A stretch of DNA of 64,000 nucleotides from Motacilla alba alba. Its lineage: Eukaryota; Chordata; Aves; Passeriformes; Motacillidae. Made by a program: the position numbers and the translations under genes. Location: assembly GCF_015832195.1 (NCBI RefSeq), contig NC_052026.1, forward strand, positions 16,401,013 to 16,465,012. Direction: 5' to 3'. The notes beneath the pieces were generated by a model. That model had not been told where the DNA came from, did not search any database, and saw only the letters and a program-made list of their open reading frames with translations. Below are positions 47,322 to 60,880 of this stretch, in pieces. Every line of letters starts with the position of its first letter. The stretch's first letter is position 1.

Positions 47322-50300
47322 CTTCTTCCCTCTTAAAAGGGAGTTGTCCCTACAAACAGTAAGCACCCCTGGGACTGCCTCTGTCTTTTCTTTCCCCAAG
47401 ATCACCAATGTTTGTGTTGCCATGCTGGAGGAGTAGACTGGCGTGTCACCCAGCCACGTGACTTTTGGGAATGAAGAGTGGTTGGTTGTGATTTATAGCC
47501 TGAGCCCTAAATAATAGAACCTGAATCCATGCTTCATTTGCACCTAGTGGCTTACATGGAGAGATCTGGGCAGGCTTACTTTTGTCTTGCTTTTTCAGCC
47601 CAGCTTTGGTGTAGCTTTCACATCACTGCATGTAATTACACCAGCAAAGAGGGGCTGGAGGGTTTGAAGAGCTGAGGAAGATTGGCTTTTCCAGTTCCTG
47701 TTACAGAGGCAGAAACTTCTGCTATGAGTGAGGGAACAGGCAATTCTCCAGTCACTGTGCATAGCCAGGGTGTCAGGCCACAGGCAGAAGAAAGAAGCAG
47801 CTGTGTCAGCTCCCCAGGTATTTGGGGACCTCTGCTCTGGTGCCACCCAAAAAAATCACAGGCATTTCTCATGCACTACCCTGAGAAAACCTGGACTGTT
47901 TGCACCACCGTTTTCTGGAATGGGTTTACATGCCATGCATTCAAACTTTAGTTTGCTTTGTCTCAACTTCCCTGTGCAGGCAATCCCTAAGTAACCACGT
48001 CGCCCAAAATTACTTGCCCACTTGAATTTGGATAAGTACATGCTTTCCCAGCTGGCTCATTGTTCTGCTGCTAAATATTGCTCAGATACCCTAGCCATGC
48101 CAAGCCCGATTTTTATCTGTGGATTCTGCAAGGCAAGCTGTGCAATGCAAATTATTCCAGTGTATTTGCAGGTCTGTACTGAGGAGGAGATCCCTGGAGC
48201 TTGATCCTTCTGTTTCCCAGTGAGTCATTACTGTTATGTAGGTTGTATTGCCACACCACTTTGAGATATGAAACGCTGGGGTTTTGCAGGTCACTTGTCT
48301 TTTGTAAAAGAACACAGGGTCACAAAATCTCTGTGTGTGTCTAGCAGGAAACCAGCATTCCAGTAGTGATCACATAGCTACTTGTATGCAAACCATTCTT
48401 CCAAAATCTCGCCCAAAATCTATCTCTAGGCAAAGGCGGGGTCCCCTCAAGGCTTCACAGTGCTCAAGTGCTTAAGGAAGGAACTCTGACTGCAGACAGT
48501 GACTGTTAGCATAGCAAAGTCTAAGGACAGGCAGCAGCTTTCTGCAGGCCCTTTTGTCTCAGGGAGCAGTTTAAACCTTTGCTTTCACTTAATAACCCAA
48601 ACAACCAAGAGAAGGTGGGGGAATCTTTTGATAATTACATGTTCATTTGATAGAGTGCACATAAATGACTGTTTGAAAATTTTATTAACTCTTGAAGTTA
48701 CATTCCAGTTGCTCTGGTTAGGTGTCCTTTCTAGACAAAGGAGGCAACTTAATCAGCTGCCTCTATGTGAGAGAGTTTGTGGCTTCCTAACACGGAACAA
48801 GGCAAGAATAGGTTAAAAAATCTTCCCCCACATAGTACTCAGCTATCTCTCTGCAGTCAGGCTGGGTGGATTAGCTGCTGTGCCAGGAAAGAATGATGAT
48901 CCTCCTGCACCCACTCGCCTGTGGGGAGGGCTGACCCAGAAGGGAGCTGTGAGAGGGTGGGGAGTGCTCAGTGAGAGGAGGCACTTCTGCCTTGGGAGCA
49001 AATTAGAGCATGTTTGATCACCCGATGGATCTAGGACATCCCCACAAAGCTCAGTTCTGCATGAGAGGTCTTATGGATTATATGAATGTCTGGATCCTGA
49101 GTTTACTCTGAGCTAATACACACTGTCACAGTGTCATCTAGGCCTGTTTTGTCACAGGCTTGGGTTTTTGCACAGAAACCCCTGAGTTTGCTCTGTTTGC
49201 CCCTGCCTCATGCGACCTGCCCTATCCACAGCTGCTGCAGTGGGGAATGGTGTGGACACTTGGCCCTGGTAAAGCACAGAAGGATGTGTGCTGTGCCACA
49301 GCAGCAGTGACCAGGTGACAATGGACACAGGTTTTGAGTTTGCCACAGATGATCCATTGCATTGAGTGAGGGGTTTTCAAACTGTTCTGGACATCCAAAC
49401 CAGGCCCTTTAAGTGATTTCAGCAGAATGCAGGCCAGGATTTGACTTTAAGTACCCTTCCTTGTATTTAAAACTAGTTTAAAAAACATGCTGGCAATAAA
49501 CAGAAAAATGTTGCTCCCTTTAGCAAATGCAAGGATACAGACTCTTCTATTTTCTCTATTTTTATGCTTTATTTGACAGTGGTTTTTGTCTGACTTCCAG
49601 CAGGGCAATAGTCAACCTGACTAGTATTTGTCACCTCCTATGAGCTAAATATAATTTGGATTTTATTTACCTCATAGTATTTCTTTTACAAGATGTGTAA
49701 CTCACTCTCTGATGTGAGTTTTTCCTGGAAAAAAGAACTCCCCACATTGCTGTCCTGTGAAATCTTTCTGTCTTCTTGCCACATTTAGATCTATATATAT
49801 CCCTGGTACACAGAGGAGATATCAGCTTGGGAATTGGCACACTAAGGGAAAATAAATGAATTTACAGTAAGGCCTGGTTATTGTTTTTAAAGACCTATTG
49901 AAAGGAGAAGACTGTTCTTAATTTTCTCTCATAATCTCATTTCAAGATGTTTAGCTCATAAAGTTCTGTCAGAACCTGGGGCCTGGGCTTTTATCTTTGC
50001 TCTCCAGTTGAAAGCCTGGAGGACACTCTGGTTTTTCACTCCTGGCTGTGGTCACGAGGAGAAGCCGTAGCCAATACGGGACAGGATCCTGTGGGCCACC
50101 AATTCCTTGTCCAGAAGTGAAAAGAGCTCTTAATCCTGCCTTGTTTGCTTTGCACACCACACCCCTGCTTATTGCCTACAATCTAAATTACAGAGGCGGC
50201 CAAACTTGCTTCCTGTTCCAAACAATAGCCCTGGCTGACACATCCCCTGTAATGCACGGAGCTCAGTGCTGGAGTGGCCTGGGTTTGATGGGATGGGGCT

Positions 50301-50510
50301 GTGGGCACTGGTGGGCCCTGCAGAAGGGTCACCACCTGCACCCTGACAGGATGGAAAAAGACTGAGGGGCTGCAGAAAAATGTAGGGGCTGCTGTAGTAT
50401 GCTCTGGAAACAAACTACTTTATGGAAGATAAAGAGGAAAGATATCTGGAAGTATGGGGAAAACTTCCTGAAAAGAACAAGTGTGAACAAGATTGTCAAA
50501 GGCTTATGAA

Positions 50511-50559
50511 TTTAGTAGGAATTCCTATTATGAAATAATAGGAATAAATTCCTACTAAA
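50511..50559. repeat. Near-perfect inverted repeat (hairpin)
   Basis: The left arm 50511-50531 (tttagtaggaattcctatta plus t) is the reverse complement of 50535-50559, except for a 4-nt insertion (ataa) in the right arm. The central loop is only 3 nt. It is 21 bp of AT-rich stem. Possible cruciform or small palindrome-derived remnant; the tiny loop argues against a microRNA precursor. Confidence 0.85.
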
Positions 50560-53500
50560 TAGGAAGTGTACTAAATTTGCAAGTGTCCAAGTGTCTCAAG
50601 GTCTGAGTCACGCTCTTCTCTGTAAGATATTATTTTGTTGCATATAATATTTTCATTTGCTAGTTTTCATTTGAAGGATCATACATGGGAATGTAAGTTC
50701 TAATTTCCTCTGATTGTTTTAGCTCTTCTAGGAAATGTATGCAACAATCAGAGCTGATGTTACTCGTGTTTAATAGCACTATAGGGAAGAGCTGTGCTGT
50801 GTGGGAGTCCTTCTGCCAACAAAAGCTATATAGAAAACTTCCCAGGTATTTCTCAGGAACTGTACTGGATCGCAGCCAGATGCCATGGAGGACATCGGTA
50901 ACAAACCCAGTATTTTCATGTACAAAAATGTTGTGTTCACAGTGTCTGCCTGACAAAGGCCACTCCAAGGTGGCATGGGCACGTTGCTGTCCTCTGAATA
51001 TCTGGCTACCAATGCTGAAAACTTCTGATTCTAGTGTATCATGATGGTATCTGTGGTCTTGGGGTGTGTAACAGCTTACAAAACAGGAATTACCTTCCTC
51101 TTGTTTGAAACAGAGAATGTCACAGTGTGTGGACAGGGCCACTGCTGCTTCCCTGTGTTTCCCCTGGTGAGGTGCTGCTGGTTCAGTTGTTTATGCTGCA
51201 GCTGAACTGGAAGAATAGTGAATAGTGCAGAGAAGGGGTGGTGAGTCAGGCCCATGATTAAGTGCAGGAAAACAAGCTGTGTGTGCAAAGTGATCTGGGC
51301 ACTGGAGCTGGAAAATCCATCCGACCCCTTGCGCTGCTGGTTTGAGGAGACTCGTGTTATGAAAGTGTTCCTGGGCCATTATTCAGACTTATTTTTCAGG
51401 GGATGCTGGCATGTTGGGAAACTTTGCATTTACTTCCATTTTAATGTTCTTTTGTTCTGCATACTGACTCAGAATAATACCTTTCCCTGTGAGCCGGAAT
51501 TACAGCTGGAACCAGGGTACCAGGACAGCAGATACTTTAATCTGCTATCTTAGAAATCTGCCTCACTGATAGCAGTTAGAAATCATTTTCCCTATCTCTA
51601 CCCACAATTTCTCAGGGAATCCTGGGCATATCTTGTGAAGGTTCTCTCTCCCTGCTTTTATCCTTGCTTTGGGATCAGATGACGTCTGGCTCCATTGCTT
51701 TTTGAGCCTTGGGGTAATTTAGTCTTTCCATTTCTCTTCCAGCATGATCTATACAATCCTCCCCTGAGACATTTTAATGTCTGGAATGAACTCCCCCATC
51801 TCCTCCAGAGAAGACTGAAGCAGATGATTAACTGTAGCCAAATCTACCCCTGTTTCTCTCTAAATTATCCCTTACTGTCTCCTCCTTCCTTCCCTTGATT
51901 TTAACGAACAACCTCATGAAACATCTGACTTCTTGTTTTTTCTAGGGAAAAATTTTAAACAAAACCACATTCAGACACACAGACATACACACACAAGGCA
52001 GACAATGAATGCTCAGAGACAACCAGCAGCATGCTCACAGAGGCAGGCTTATATACAGATACAATGACGTAAATCAACACCCAGAAGCATTTATTAAATT
52101 ACCCAGATATATACACAGAGGGACAGGCAGATGGGTTAAGGCTGTGTTTTTATTGGTGGATAAATGAAAACATCACTTTAATGCCCACAGGAGAGTATTT
52201 TGGAAAAGCAGTGGCAGCAGCAGCAGATTTTAAAGGTGATAATATCTCTTTATTCACTCTTGCAGACTAATTGGCTTGTCCTAGGAAAGGTCAACTACTG
52301 CTGCATAGCAAGTGTGAACCCATACACATTCATAATGAAAAATCAGTGTGAAAGCAGCACAGCAGTCAATCCCAAAATCATCCCCTGTTTCCAGGCAAGG
52401 AATGGTTCCCGGAACTTGCATCCCTAAACTCCCACTTTTGATTGTTCTGGACAGCCATGACTTCCTTTTCTCTTGCTCAAAGATATGAGAGCAAACTGAA
52501 TCCCTGTGTACAGTCACGGGAAGAATTATTCCCAGAACCCAGCTTCACAGCTCTTAATGTATTAAATGCACTTTTCCTTGAATGCCCATCATCCTCCAAG
52601 TATGGAGCATTAGCTCCCACACCCAATTAAGGAGGCATTTTAGCCATAGAAGTAAGTTAACTGAAACAGCTGCATGAATTGAAGTGGACAAATATCTTTC
52701 TTTTCAGGCTCACATGCAGGATTTCTCATTAAAAATTCTGCTAAGCTAACTGTAATTTCCTGAGATGACCTTGAACCATGGGACTCACCTGTATCTTCAT
52801 TATGGTTGCAGTGAGGTGTAAGTTATTTACTATGAGGCCTCTAAACATGACAACTCAGCCCCATCATCCCTGCTTACACCTTCCTACCCACTGTCCCAGT
52901 CCTGCTAATTTCACCCAACATTTTCTGTGGTTCTTGTTTCTCTGTTCAATTCAGATAGTGTTTAGGACTGTCATGATCTTTGCTCTCGACTGTGGGACAA
53001 ACAAGAGGCCAAACCCCAGCTGCCTGCACTCACAAACAAGGCCTGGAACACACAGAATGCCTTTATTCTCCTGCTGTTGATAATGATAACCCAACCCTGC
53101 ACCACTCTGCCCACATTGCATCCACTCCCTTTGCTCCCATCACCTGTGTGGCTGTGGTAAACAGATGTAAATTGATATCTGCCTTGGTGCAATTTGCTGG
53201 TGGAGTTAACCAATCCACAAGATGTTTTGCAGCAACAGCTGTACCATCCCTAATGCTCTCAAGGTCTTAGTAGAGGCTCAAGAGCTGGTGCTGGATAGCT
53301 GGTGTTTTCCTGCAATGTCTCATTCTGCATTTTTATCTTAAAGCTTTCTATAGCATTAGTGAAGAGCTTAATCCAAATGTACTCTTTTCAGCTTATCTTT
53401 TTCATGTTCTGAAAAAATAGCCTTCTATACTGGAAGAAATTTATATATCATAGAAAACACCTCAATTATGCAATGTTGTAGTAGCTCAGAAACTGATTTT

Positions 53501-54755
53501 AATGGTCAGCTGCAGCCTTGGGCACTATTAAAGTTACAGGCATAAATAGTTTCTTTTTTAAAATTATTTTTCTTTGCTTGTGGTGTGTGATGCATTCCTT
53601 CTGTGTATATGGTACAGTCTGTCTATTGCTGACCCCCTGGTCTTTTCAGAGAATTCTCTGGATTTGTCATCTTCTTGCTCTGTTGCATTTCACCTGGGGA
53701 CTGTCCTAAGCAAATTACTTTATTTTTCTATTTTCTGTTGCCTTTTGGATTCTAAGGCCTTCAAGGATATTATACTTTCAAGAAATAATCTATGCTCTGC
53801 TGATGGGCAGGTAAAAATGACAAGGTATGTAATGACCAAAGTGTTCCTTTAGCTGTATCTGTGAATCTATAACCATGAAAGATAACCACATTAAATTGAT
53901 GCACCTCCCTGTCCTTTGTATCTGTTTGCTTAGACTTCTTAGTCCAGGGTCTGTGTTAGATGTATTTACAATGTTCTTAGAACAACAAAGCCTCCAGCAC
54001 TGGATGATGTGCATTATCATCAGATGGGAGTTTATAGCCCAGGTCATATTAAGGTAAGGAAAGGACTGTGGAAAGGTAGGAGAGTTTCAGCTGCCTTTTG
54101 TGTAATGTTGTTTTGAAGGGATTGTAACACAGGAATTTCATTATAAAAGCATTAATTAAGGGTGTTTTATCTTCCCTTTCTATGGCACCTCTTCACTGGA
54201 GAACCTGTGATACTAATCCTGCTAATACTTGATGCTTTTTCCTTATTCTGTTTTTTTTCCCTCCCCTTAGTCTTTAAAGAAATAATCCAAGCCTTTCAGC
54301 AGTTCATCCACTTCTAATTTCACTTCCCCATTTGTTGCTTCAGTGAGAGAAGGTACACTTCCCTAATCTGGGGACTATTTTTTTTCTTTCTTAGCTGTTC
54401 TTCCTCTGTTTTGGGGAAACTTCACTTTATTGTGAAGCTCAGAGCTCTGCATCATACCCCATACTTCCCTTTGACTTTTTATGCTTGGTTGTCTTACAGT
54501 GATATTTTAGATGTGTCAAGAGCTAATAGAGCATTTCAAACTGATTAGCACTTGCAGCTTGGAATGACTAGGAGGATGTAATCTATTGATGAAATAGGAA
54601 ATATTAGCTGGAGGTGGGAACAATAATGCAGTGTAATGGAAATGGTGACTTTTCACTGTGTCCTGCCAAATGATAATTTTTTACACACATCCTGATGGCA
54701 GTAAGCATGAAAGTAAATGGAGATGGCAGCCTGATGACAGCTCACCTTTTCCAGG

Positions 54756-54786
54756 TTTGTTTTGTTTTGTTTTGTTTTGTTTTTTT
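54756..54786. repeat. (TTTTG)n simple repeat
   Basis: Five pentamer units followed by a T run. Ordinary microsatellite in the GAN-CMIP spacer. Confidence 0.9.
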
Positions 54787-57332
54787 CATTTCAAGGCTAA
54801 TTTCGTGCCTGGGCATGTGGGTGGCCCTGGAAGAAGGCCATAAAGAAGAAGTTTAGAACTGCTGTGAGTTGGAAGGGTGAAGGGGAGGGATACCTTAGCT
54901 GTACTGTCTGGTTAGGAGAAGCAAAGCAAGAAAAGAAATTTCAGGTGCTTTCCTCTCTGTATCTTCTGCTTATCTCTTTCCTACTGACTAATTGATTTTA
55001 TTTGCCTCTTTATTTCTATTTGTCCAATTCAGATTTAGATCTGATATTGTAAGAGTTGGGACTTCCTCTTTCCACTTAAATTAATCCCTTCACCACAGAA
55101 ACTCTGTTAATTCTGCTTCATTTCAGATACATTTAACCTACTTCGTAGAATGCTTCATCCCCCTAAATCAGATCTGGGAAAAGTCAGACTGGAGTGCTGC
55201 TCAGATCAGCAGATGGCAGGCTCCTTCTAGCAATTGGTACCACCAGCTTCATCCTACATCCCCCTACTTCAGAGCATCTGATGATGACAGGCAGAAAAAA
55301 AAAGTATTTCTGCATCATGCATTCAAGAGTGTGCATTTTGTCAGTGAGGAATCAAAGATATATTTGTCCCCAGGGTCTGCACTGCAGTCAGCCCTGTGCT
55401 GTAATGTACATCCACTGGAAAAGCAAGAACCCAGAGACTGAGTAATTTGGAGAAGAGTAGAAATCTGAATGCCAGAGATGTCAGAGAATTACAGGTTCAC
55501 AGCACAGTCTGATTTCCCACTTACTACTCTTCTGTGAGGTGTGTTTCAGAATTACTGTTAGTCTCAGGAGTGGGTAAGGAGAAATTTGGGAAAAAAAAGA
55601 GCTCCTTGCAAATCCAATCTTCATTTTATGCACCTGTGATCAATGGTGCCCTAATCAAGGCCTTCCTTTCCTCAGGGGCAGCTACTTCTTGCAGGGTGGC
55701 TTCCTTTAATCTTTATCTATTTAGGTTTAAATGTCGGTCACCCCTTTTGGGAAGCAATTCAGTTGCCCAAAGTTTTATGACTTACTGAATCCTCTTAACA
55801 CCATCACACTGATTAATTTAAACACACTTCAAATGCAGGACTTCTGGCATTACTGAGGCTGCATCTCTTTGATGTTTTAGGTGTTTGCTTGAATGTGTTC
55901 TATTCCCCAGTTTCTCTAAAGAGTGGCTCAAAAGTATTTTTTAACAATACAGCATTGTTATGAAAATGAGCTGACTAGTGAGTCCGATGGCAGGAATTTG
56001 CTTTGAGTCAACAGTGGCAATTTGCAAGCATTGACTAATGAATTCCATAATCCAGGCAGCACCTCTGTGAATAAGGGAAGAAAGCTCCATTATCTCTAAT
56101 ATGCATCGAGGATCCAAACATGAGAGGAGCAGCTGCTGTGTCAGAGTGTAAACGGATATTGAATACAATTTGGGAATTCCTGGTCCTTGTTGCTCTGCTT
56201 GGAAAAGCCGTAATCTCACATCTTTAACAGACAACTCCCAGGGATGTGCTAAGCAGACAAAAGAAGTGTTTTGGGTTTTTTTTTGTTGTTGTTACAGAAA
56301 GCATGACTGTGGTAGGCCCTTACAGGCTCTGACAGAAAATTTCAGTTAGAGACAGTAAAAGGAGATTTATCTTTTCTTCCCTCTTTGATTGACTGGAAAA
56401 AGAGTTTGCCGAGTCATGTGTTAATGTTGTAACAATGTAAAAGGAACCAGGAGTAATTAATAAGTGTAGTAAGTTGCTATTATTATTCCTTTTTCTTGTT
56501 TTCTCTTTTAGAACATACAACAAATCTGCAAAGCCCCTGTGGGGACAGTGGTCAGCACATGCCCTGTTGAGGCATCTAATTGCCTGTGTCTGGCCCTTGC
56601 CACAGCTGCTCTGTTAGCTCCCTCATAGCTTGACAGGTATCCAGTGTATGGGTTTACACTCAGACAAGGTGACTTTGGTCAATATCATTTTCCTTCATAG
56701 ATTTTGGCATCTCAAGTGTTTTTTCACGAGTGTTCCAAGCCCCTCACCAGTCTGCTCAGTGCCACTAGCACAGGTTTCACTTGACACAAATTGCTGCTTT
56801 CTTTTCCTTCAGAATACCACATTTCTTTTGTTTCTAAGACATGGTTGTAGGTGGGTGTTACTAAGCTTAAGGTATGTCAGGAGACTGCTTCTGTGTTAGC
56901 AACCAGAAATGACCTCTGCACAACACCTGATGGAACTGCGTGTAGATCTCCAAGAGACCAAATGCTGGAAATGCATAAAAAGTAGCAGTTTTTTCTTAAG
57001 ACTAGAATCCCAGGTATTCGTAAATGATTGTGTTAATGCTCTTTCCTGGCTTTACAGCCATACAACTGAGCAGAAGAATATTCTGAATAACATATGTCAC
57101 AAATGAATTGACTTTGAAAAAAAAAGGGGGAAAAAAAGTCTGTTGCTGACCCAGAAGCCTTATCTGCTCTAAACTGGTAGGTTTAGCTCCAGTGGGTGTA
57201 TCCATGGTGGGTATATCCCAGGTTTCCAGGCTACAGTGTCTTTCAGGAAGCGATGCTTCTGTTTACAAAGCCTATTATGAAACAGCAGTGAATAATAAAA
57301 AGAGGGCAAGATACAAAGAAGTGCAAATGAAA

Positions 57333-57366
57333 GGGCAGAGTCCAGGAGTGGGCAGAGTCCAGGAGA
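57333..57366. repeat. Tandem 17-nt duplication
   Basis: Two copies of gggcagagtccaggag plus one variable base (t, then a). Small local duplication; no function inferred. Confidence 0.85.
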
Positions 57367-60300
57367 AGGGAACAGAATTGGCAGGTGGGTCTGAATTGCC
57401 CTTCTGTCAATGTCCTCTCTTCTGGAGAAAACATCTTTACCTCTGCTCACTTCCTTGCCAGCCTCACTTTTTAGTTTTGGCCCAGTTGCCCTGATATTTC
57501 TGCAGAGTAGAACACATCTCTATCTCCTTCCCTATTCAAATTTGATCTGTACCTAGAGGCCCTGACTTAAAGTAGCTTCTACTTGGTAGTAGTATCAACA
57601 ATAATGAATAAACGATTCAATTTTCATTTTCAGAGGTTGTGTTTCCCTTGTAGCATAGAAATGAAGTATTTCATAGAAATCCTCACAAATTCTTGAATTA
57701 TTCAAAACTGGTATCATGCCCAGAAGCACCTTGTGAGTAGCTAGAGGTATATTTTCACTGACGTGCTTTTTATTGTGAATTATTTGCTCAGTGTTTATTA
57801 TTTAAATGAATGATTGTCTCATATTCACAAGAAATTTCTGGTTTGATTTGCACATTTTGGGGGAAAAAAAGAAATCACGCAGCAATTCCCTAAACACCAC
57901 CTTGAAATACTGCCAAGCATGTATACCTGAGATGTCTGTTGTGCTGCATGGAGCCAGAAGAGGAAGTCTGGAAGAACAAAAAAGCTGGGATTACAACTGA
58001 TCCAACTTCTGTTTGCTATAATTGATAGGAGATATGAGGAAGGGTGTTAATTTTAACGTGTTCAGCGCTGGGTCACACACCGGCTATTTATTGTGGGTTG
58101 GATGGCTAATGTGCATTTTGGTGAGCTGGGCAGCCAGCAGCCTGTTTCAATTTCACCTGTCTAGACAGGGTTTTGGGTTGCCCTGTTCTGGCAGGCAATG
58201 TGAGATTTCATGCCTTGATCTTATCGTGCTGTGCTGAGTTTACTTCAGAGAGAAGAACACCTGCAGCCTGAGAGTGGGGATTCAGGGGGAGCTGCAAATG
58301 CACACCATTTGGATCTCTGTCCTTGACAGGTGTTTCCAGGAGTGGCTTTTGCAGTGTCTCAGTGGGTTTCAACACTTTGGAATGGTGGATTTCCAGACTT
58401 GGATCCCTTCAGGTAACTCATGGGTCGATCGCTACAGACCAGCCTTTATTTTTCGCTGCCTTCTGTGGAACACAAGTGGAAAACAACCGCTCTAATTTGC
58501 CAGGAAATTCACTTAAGGACACCAGACTCTTACATAACGTCCTCCCGTTGTTGAGCAGCTCTCAGAGAGGACAACTGTGGTAGATTTAAAGCAGTGGTTT
58601 GAGCAGGTGGCTCATTTGCAGACTTTCACTGGAATAGTCCCACTGGTTTTATTTCTGAGTGAGGTGTTGGTGCAGGTGAGTGTATGTGAACAGTCCTACT
58701 ATCGACACGATTATCATTTGTACCAGAACAGTGCCTGGGGTCAAACAAGAACAGGTCTCCTTTGTACCTTCACCCTATGAACTCCTGGAAACAGACAGTT
58801 CCTGCAGTGAAAACTTGCATCTGAACAAAGCTGTCCTTTTCTACTTTGGTTTGCAAGTATTTTTTTATTATGATTTTTATTGCATCCATATTTATAGGTA
58901 TGAGTAGATCTGGGTTTGTTTCAGGGTAAATGCCTGTGTCATTCACCCCTTGCAGTATTTGGTGTACAAAGCTCTGTGGGAACTGCCTGTAATGTTTACT
59001 GCACAATGACCAGCCACTTTGCTTAAGTTCAGGAGGCAAGTGGTCACCAGGACTATGAGATACTCATAATTTGAACCTCTATAAAAGAGATTTTTGTCTT
59101 CCTGTTGGTTGTATTATTTATGTCATTAAACAAGTAGCTTTCTTCTAACCTTTGCCAAGTTGCATAATTCTGCATTGTTTTATCAACTGGTACTTGGGAG
59201 TACTCTGGAGATTTCCTTGCTTTTTATAAATAATTTTGATGCTGACATGCAACAAAAGTATCCCTCAATTTTGCTAGTAATTGATAGGTTAAAAAACCTT
59301 CCTTTCTGAAAGTGTTTAGACAGCAATTCTCCTGTCAAATGTGAGCCTATTTCAACAGAACAGCGCTGTGACAACACACGTGATGGGCATGCTCGCTGTA
59401 ATTGTGGTCCAGCCGGTCATGTATTGTCTTTGACAGCAGCCACTACAAAAGGTTTTATGGCAAAGGCTCCCCAGCCCTTCCAGTAGCAGCTTGCCTCTCC
59501 AACAGATAATCTGTGTGTGACTCCTGATGCAAATAGAATCAGATGAAAGAGCTTTCTCTGGGGTGGGCTGGTGACACTGCCCGCAACTGCTGGCACCTCT
59601 CTTGGCATGGTCACCTATCTGAGAGCTATTGCATGGGGAGATGCCACTAGAAACCAAGGCAGGGCACACATTCCAGAAAAATCGTCTCACCACAGAGCAA
59701 GCCCTCTCTCAACCTCCCTCAGTCAGAGGTGAGCTTACACTTTTAAGTATTTCAAGTATAAAGGTTTATACTTTCTCTGAATATGTTGCAAGCACGATCT
59801 AAAGCAGCCCTGTAAATTACTTCTAAATTCTGGACCTTGGTAATACTCATTGTGAGGGGGTCTCACAGTTCAATGGCACGTGCATGTATGACATAAAATG
59901 TATTTTCTGTAATTGGTCCTAACCTGGTTGTGCAAATGAGGATATTGGAAACAAGATCTGAGTTCTACCACTGAGAAAAAAAGCAAGTATCTCTGGTGTC
60001 ATTTCTCTGGGCACAGCATCCATATTGCACACAGCATCCCTCAGCTGTTAAGCAGTTTAGAGGGCTTAGAAGGGAGTTGGTTTTTTCAATGCCTTCTTTT
60101 TTTTTTTTTTTCTTTTTAAATAATGGATTGTGCTGCTTTGCCGACGATCTGAGGACATTCCACACCCTGCTCAGCACAGTGTGAGAAGGTGCTGCTCTCC
60201 CCGGGCTTCCAAGAGCTGGTGTACCGGGGAGCGCAGCCGTTCCCGGTTTGCCCATAAAGCCAGAGGAGAGGGAATCTCTGCTGAAGTGCCAGCAGCCTGG

Positions 60301-60588
60301 CACGGGCTTCCTTGGCCATTCTCTGCAGGGGTTGTACTAGAGCTTAACGCTGGAGCGAGGATGCTCAAAACTCACCCTGCGATGGTTCGTCACCCTCAAG
60401 GAGAGGTGGTCACGACCCCTGCGCCCTGCCCGGGCTCCTGCGAGCGCTGCGGGAAGGGGACACCGACCGCACGGAGCCTCCCCCTTCCCGCCGCCTCCAC
60501 CTGGCTTCCCCGCAGGGTGGAGGGGCCTGGCGGTGCCCGCACAGCTCCAGCCCTGCCCAGCCTCGTGCCCCGAGGAGCCGCGCCAGGC

Positions 60589-60803
60589 GAGGTTCAGGCT
60601 GGACCTTAGGAGGGAATTCTCCACAAAAAGCGTGACTGGACATCGGAACGGGCTGCCCAGGGAGGAGCTGGAATCACCGTCCCCGGAGGTGTTTCAGGAA
60701 AAGGCAGCACACGGCACTCGCTGCCGCGGTCTGGCTGACGGGGCGGCCTTCGGGCACAGGTCGGAGCCGATGATCCCCGAGGTCTTTTCCAAGCCGAAGG
60801 ATC
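60589..60803 (+). mobile_element. CR1 LINE 3' end inside the CMIP CpG island
   Basis: The order of short blocks matches the last 200 or so bases of avian CR1: gaggttcaggctggac (60589), GGCTGCCCAGGGAGGAGCTG (60651-60670), tccccggaggtgtttc (60680-60695), then ggtcttttccaagccgaagg (60781-60800), where CR1 usually reads TTCCAACCTAAATG. Many positions have drifted to G/C, giving CpGs. 5'-truncated, non-coding, sense orientation relative to CMIP. It ends about 80 nt upstream of the CRE. Confidence 0.75.
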
Positions 60804-60880
60804 CCGCGGCTCCGCGAGGGGCGCGGCGCTTCCCGCGCACCTCCCGCGGCCGCCGCTGCCCGGAGCGGCTCCGCGGCCAT

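Larger units (their letters stand above)
42870..60380. other. GAN-CMIP spacer, no recognised gene
   Basis: About 17.5 kb. I looked for coding exons on both strands. The longest frames (46706-47362 +, 50660-51142 -, 44308-44706 +) show no domains, no conserved-looking composition and no consistent splice partners. It holds simple repeats (poly-T 47303-47321, TTTTG 54756-54786), a near-palindrome (50511-50559) and a 17-nt duplication (57333-57366). Blocks at 55930-56240 and 59340-59700 look by eye like possible conserved non-coding elements. No tRNA or other structured RNA was recognised. Confidence 0.55.

Noticed and set aside
46706..47362. 218-codon open frame in the spacer (+)
   Set aside because: Ends in a poly-Phe run made by a poly-T tract and overlaps frames in other phases. 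No recognisable protein feature.
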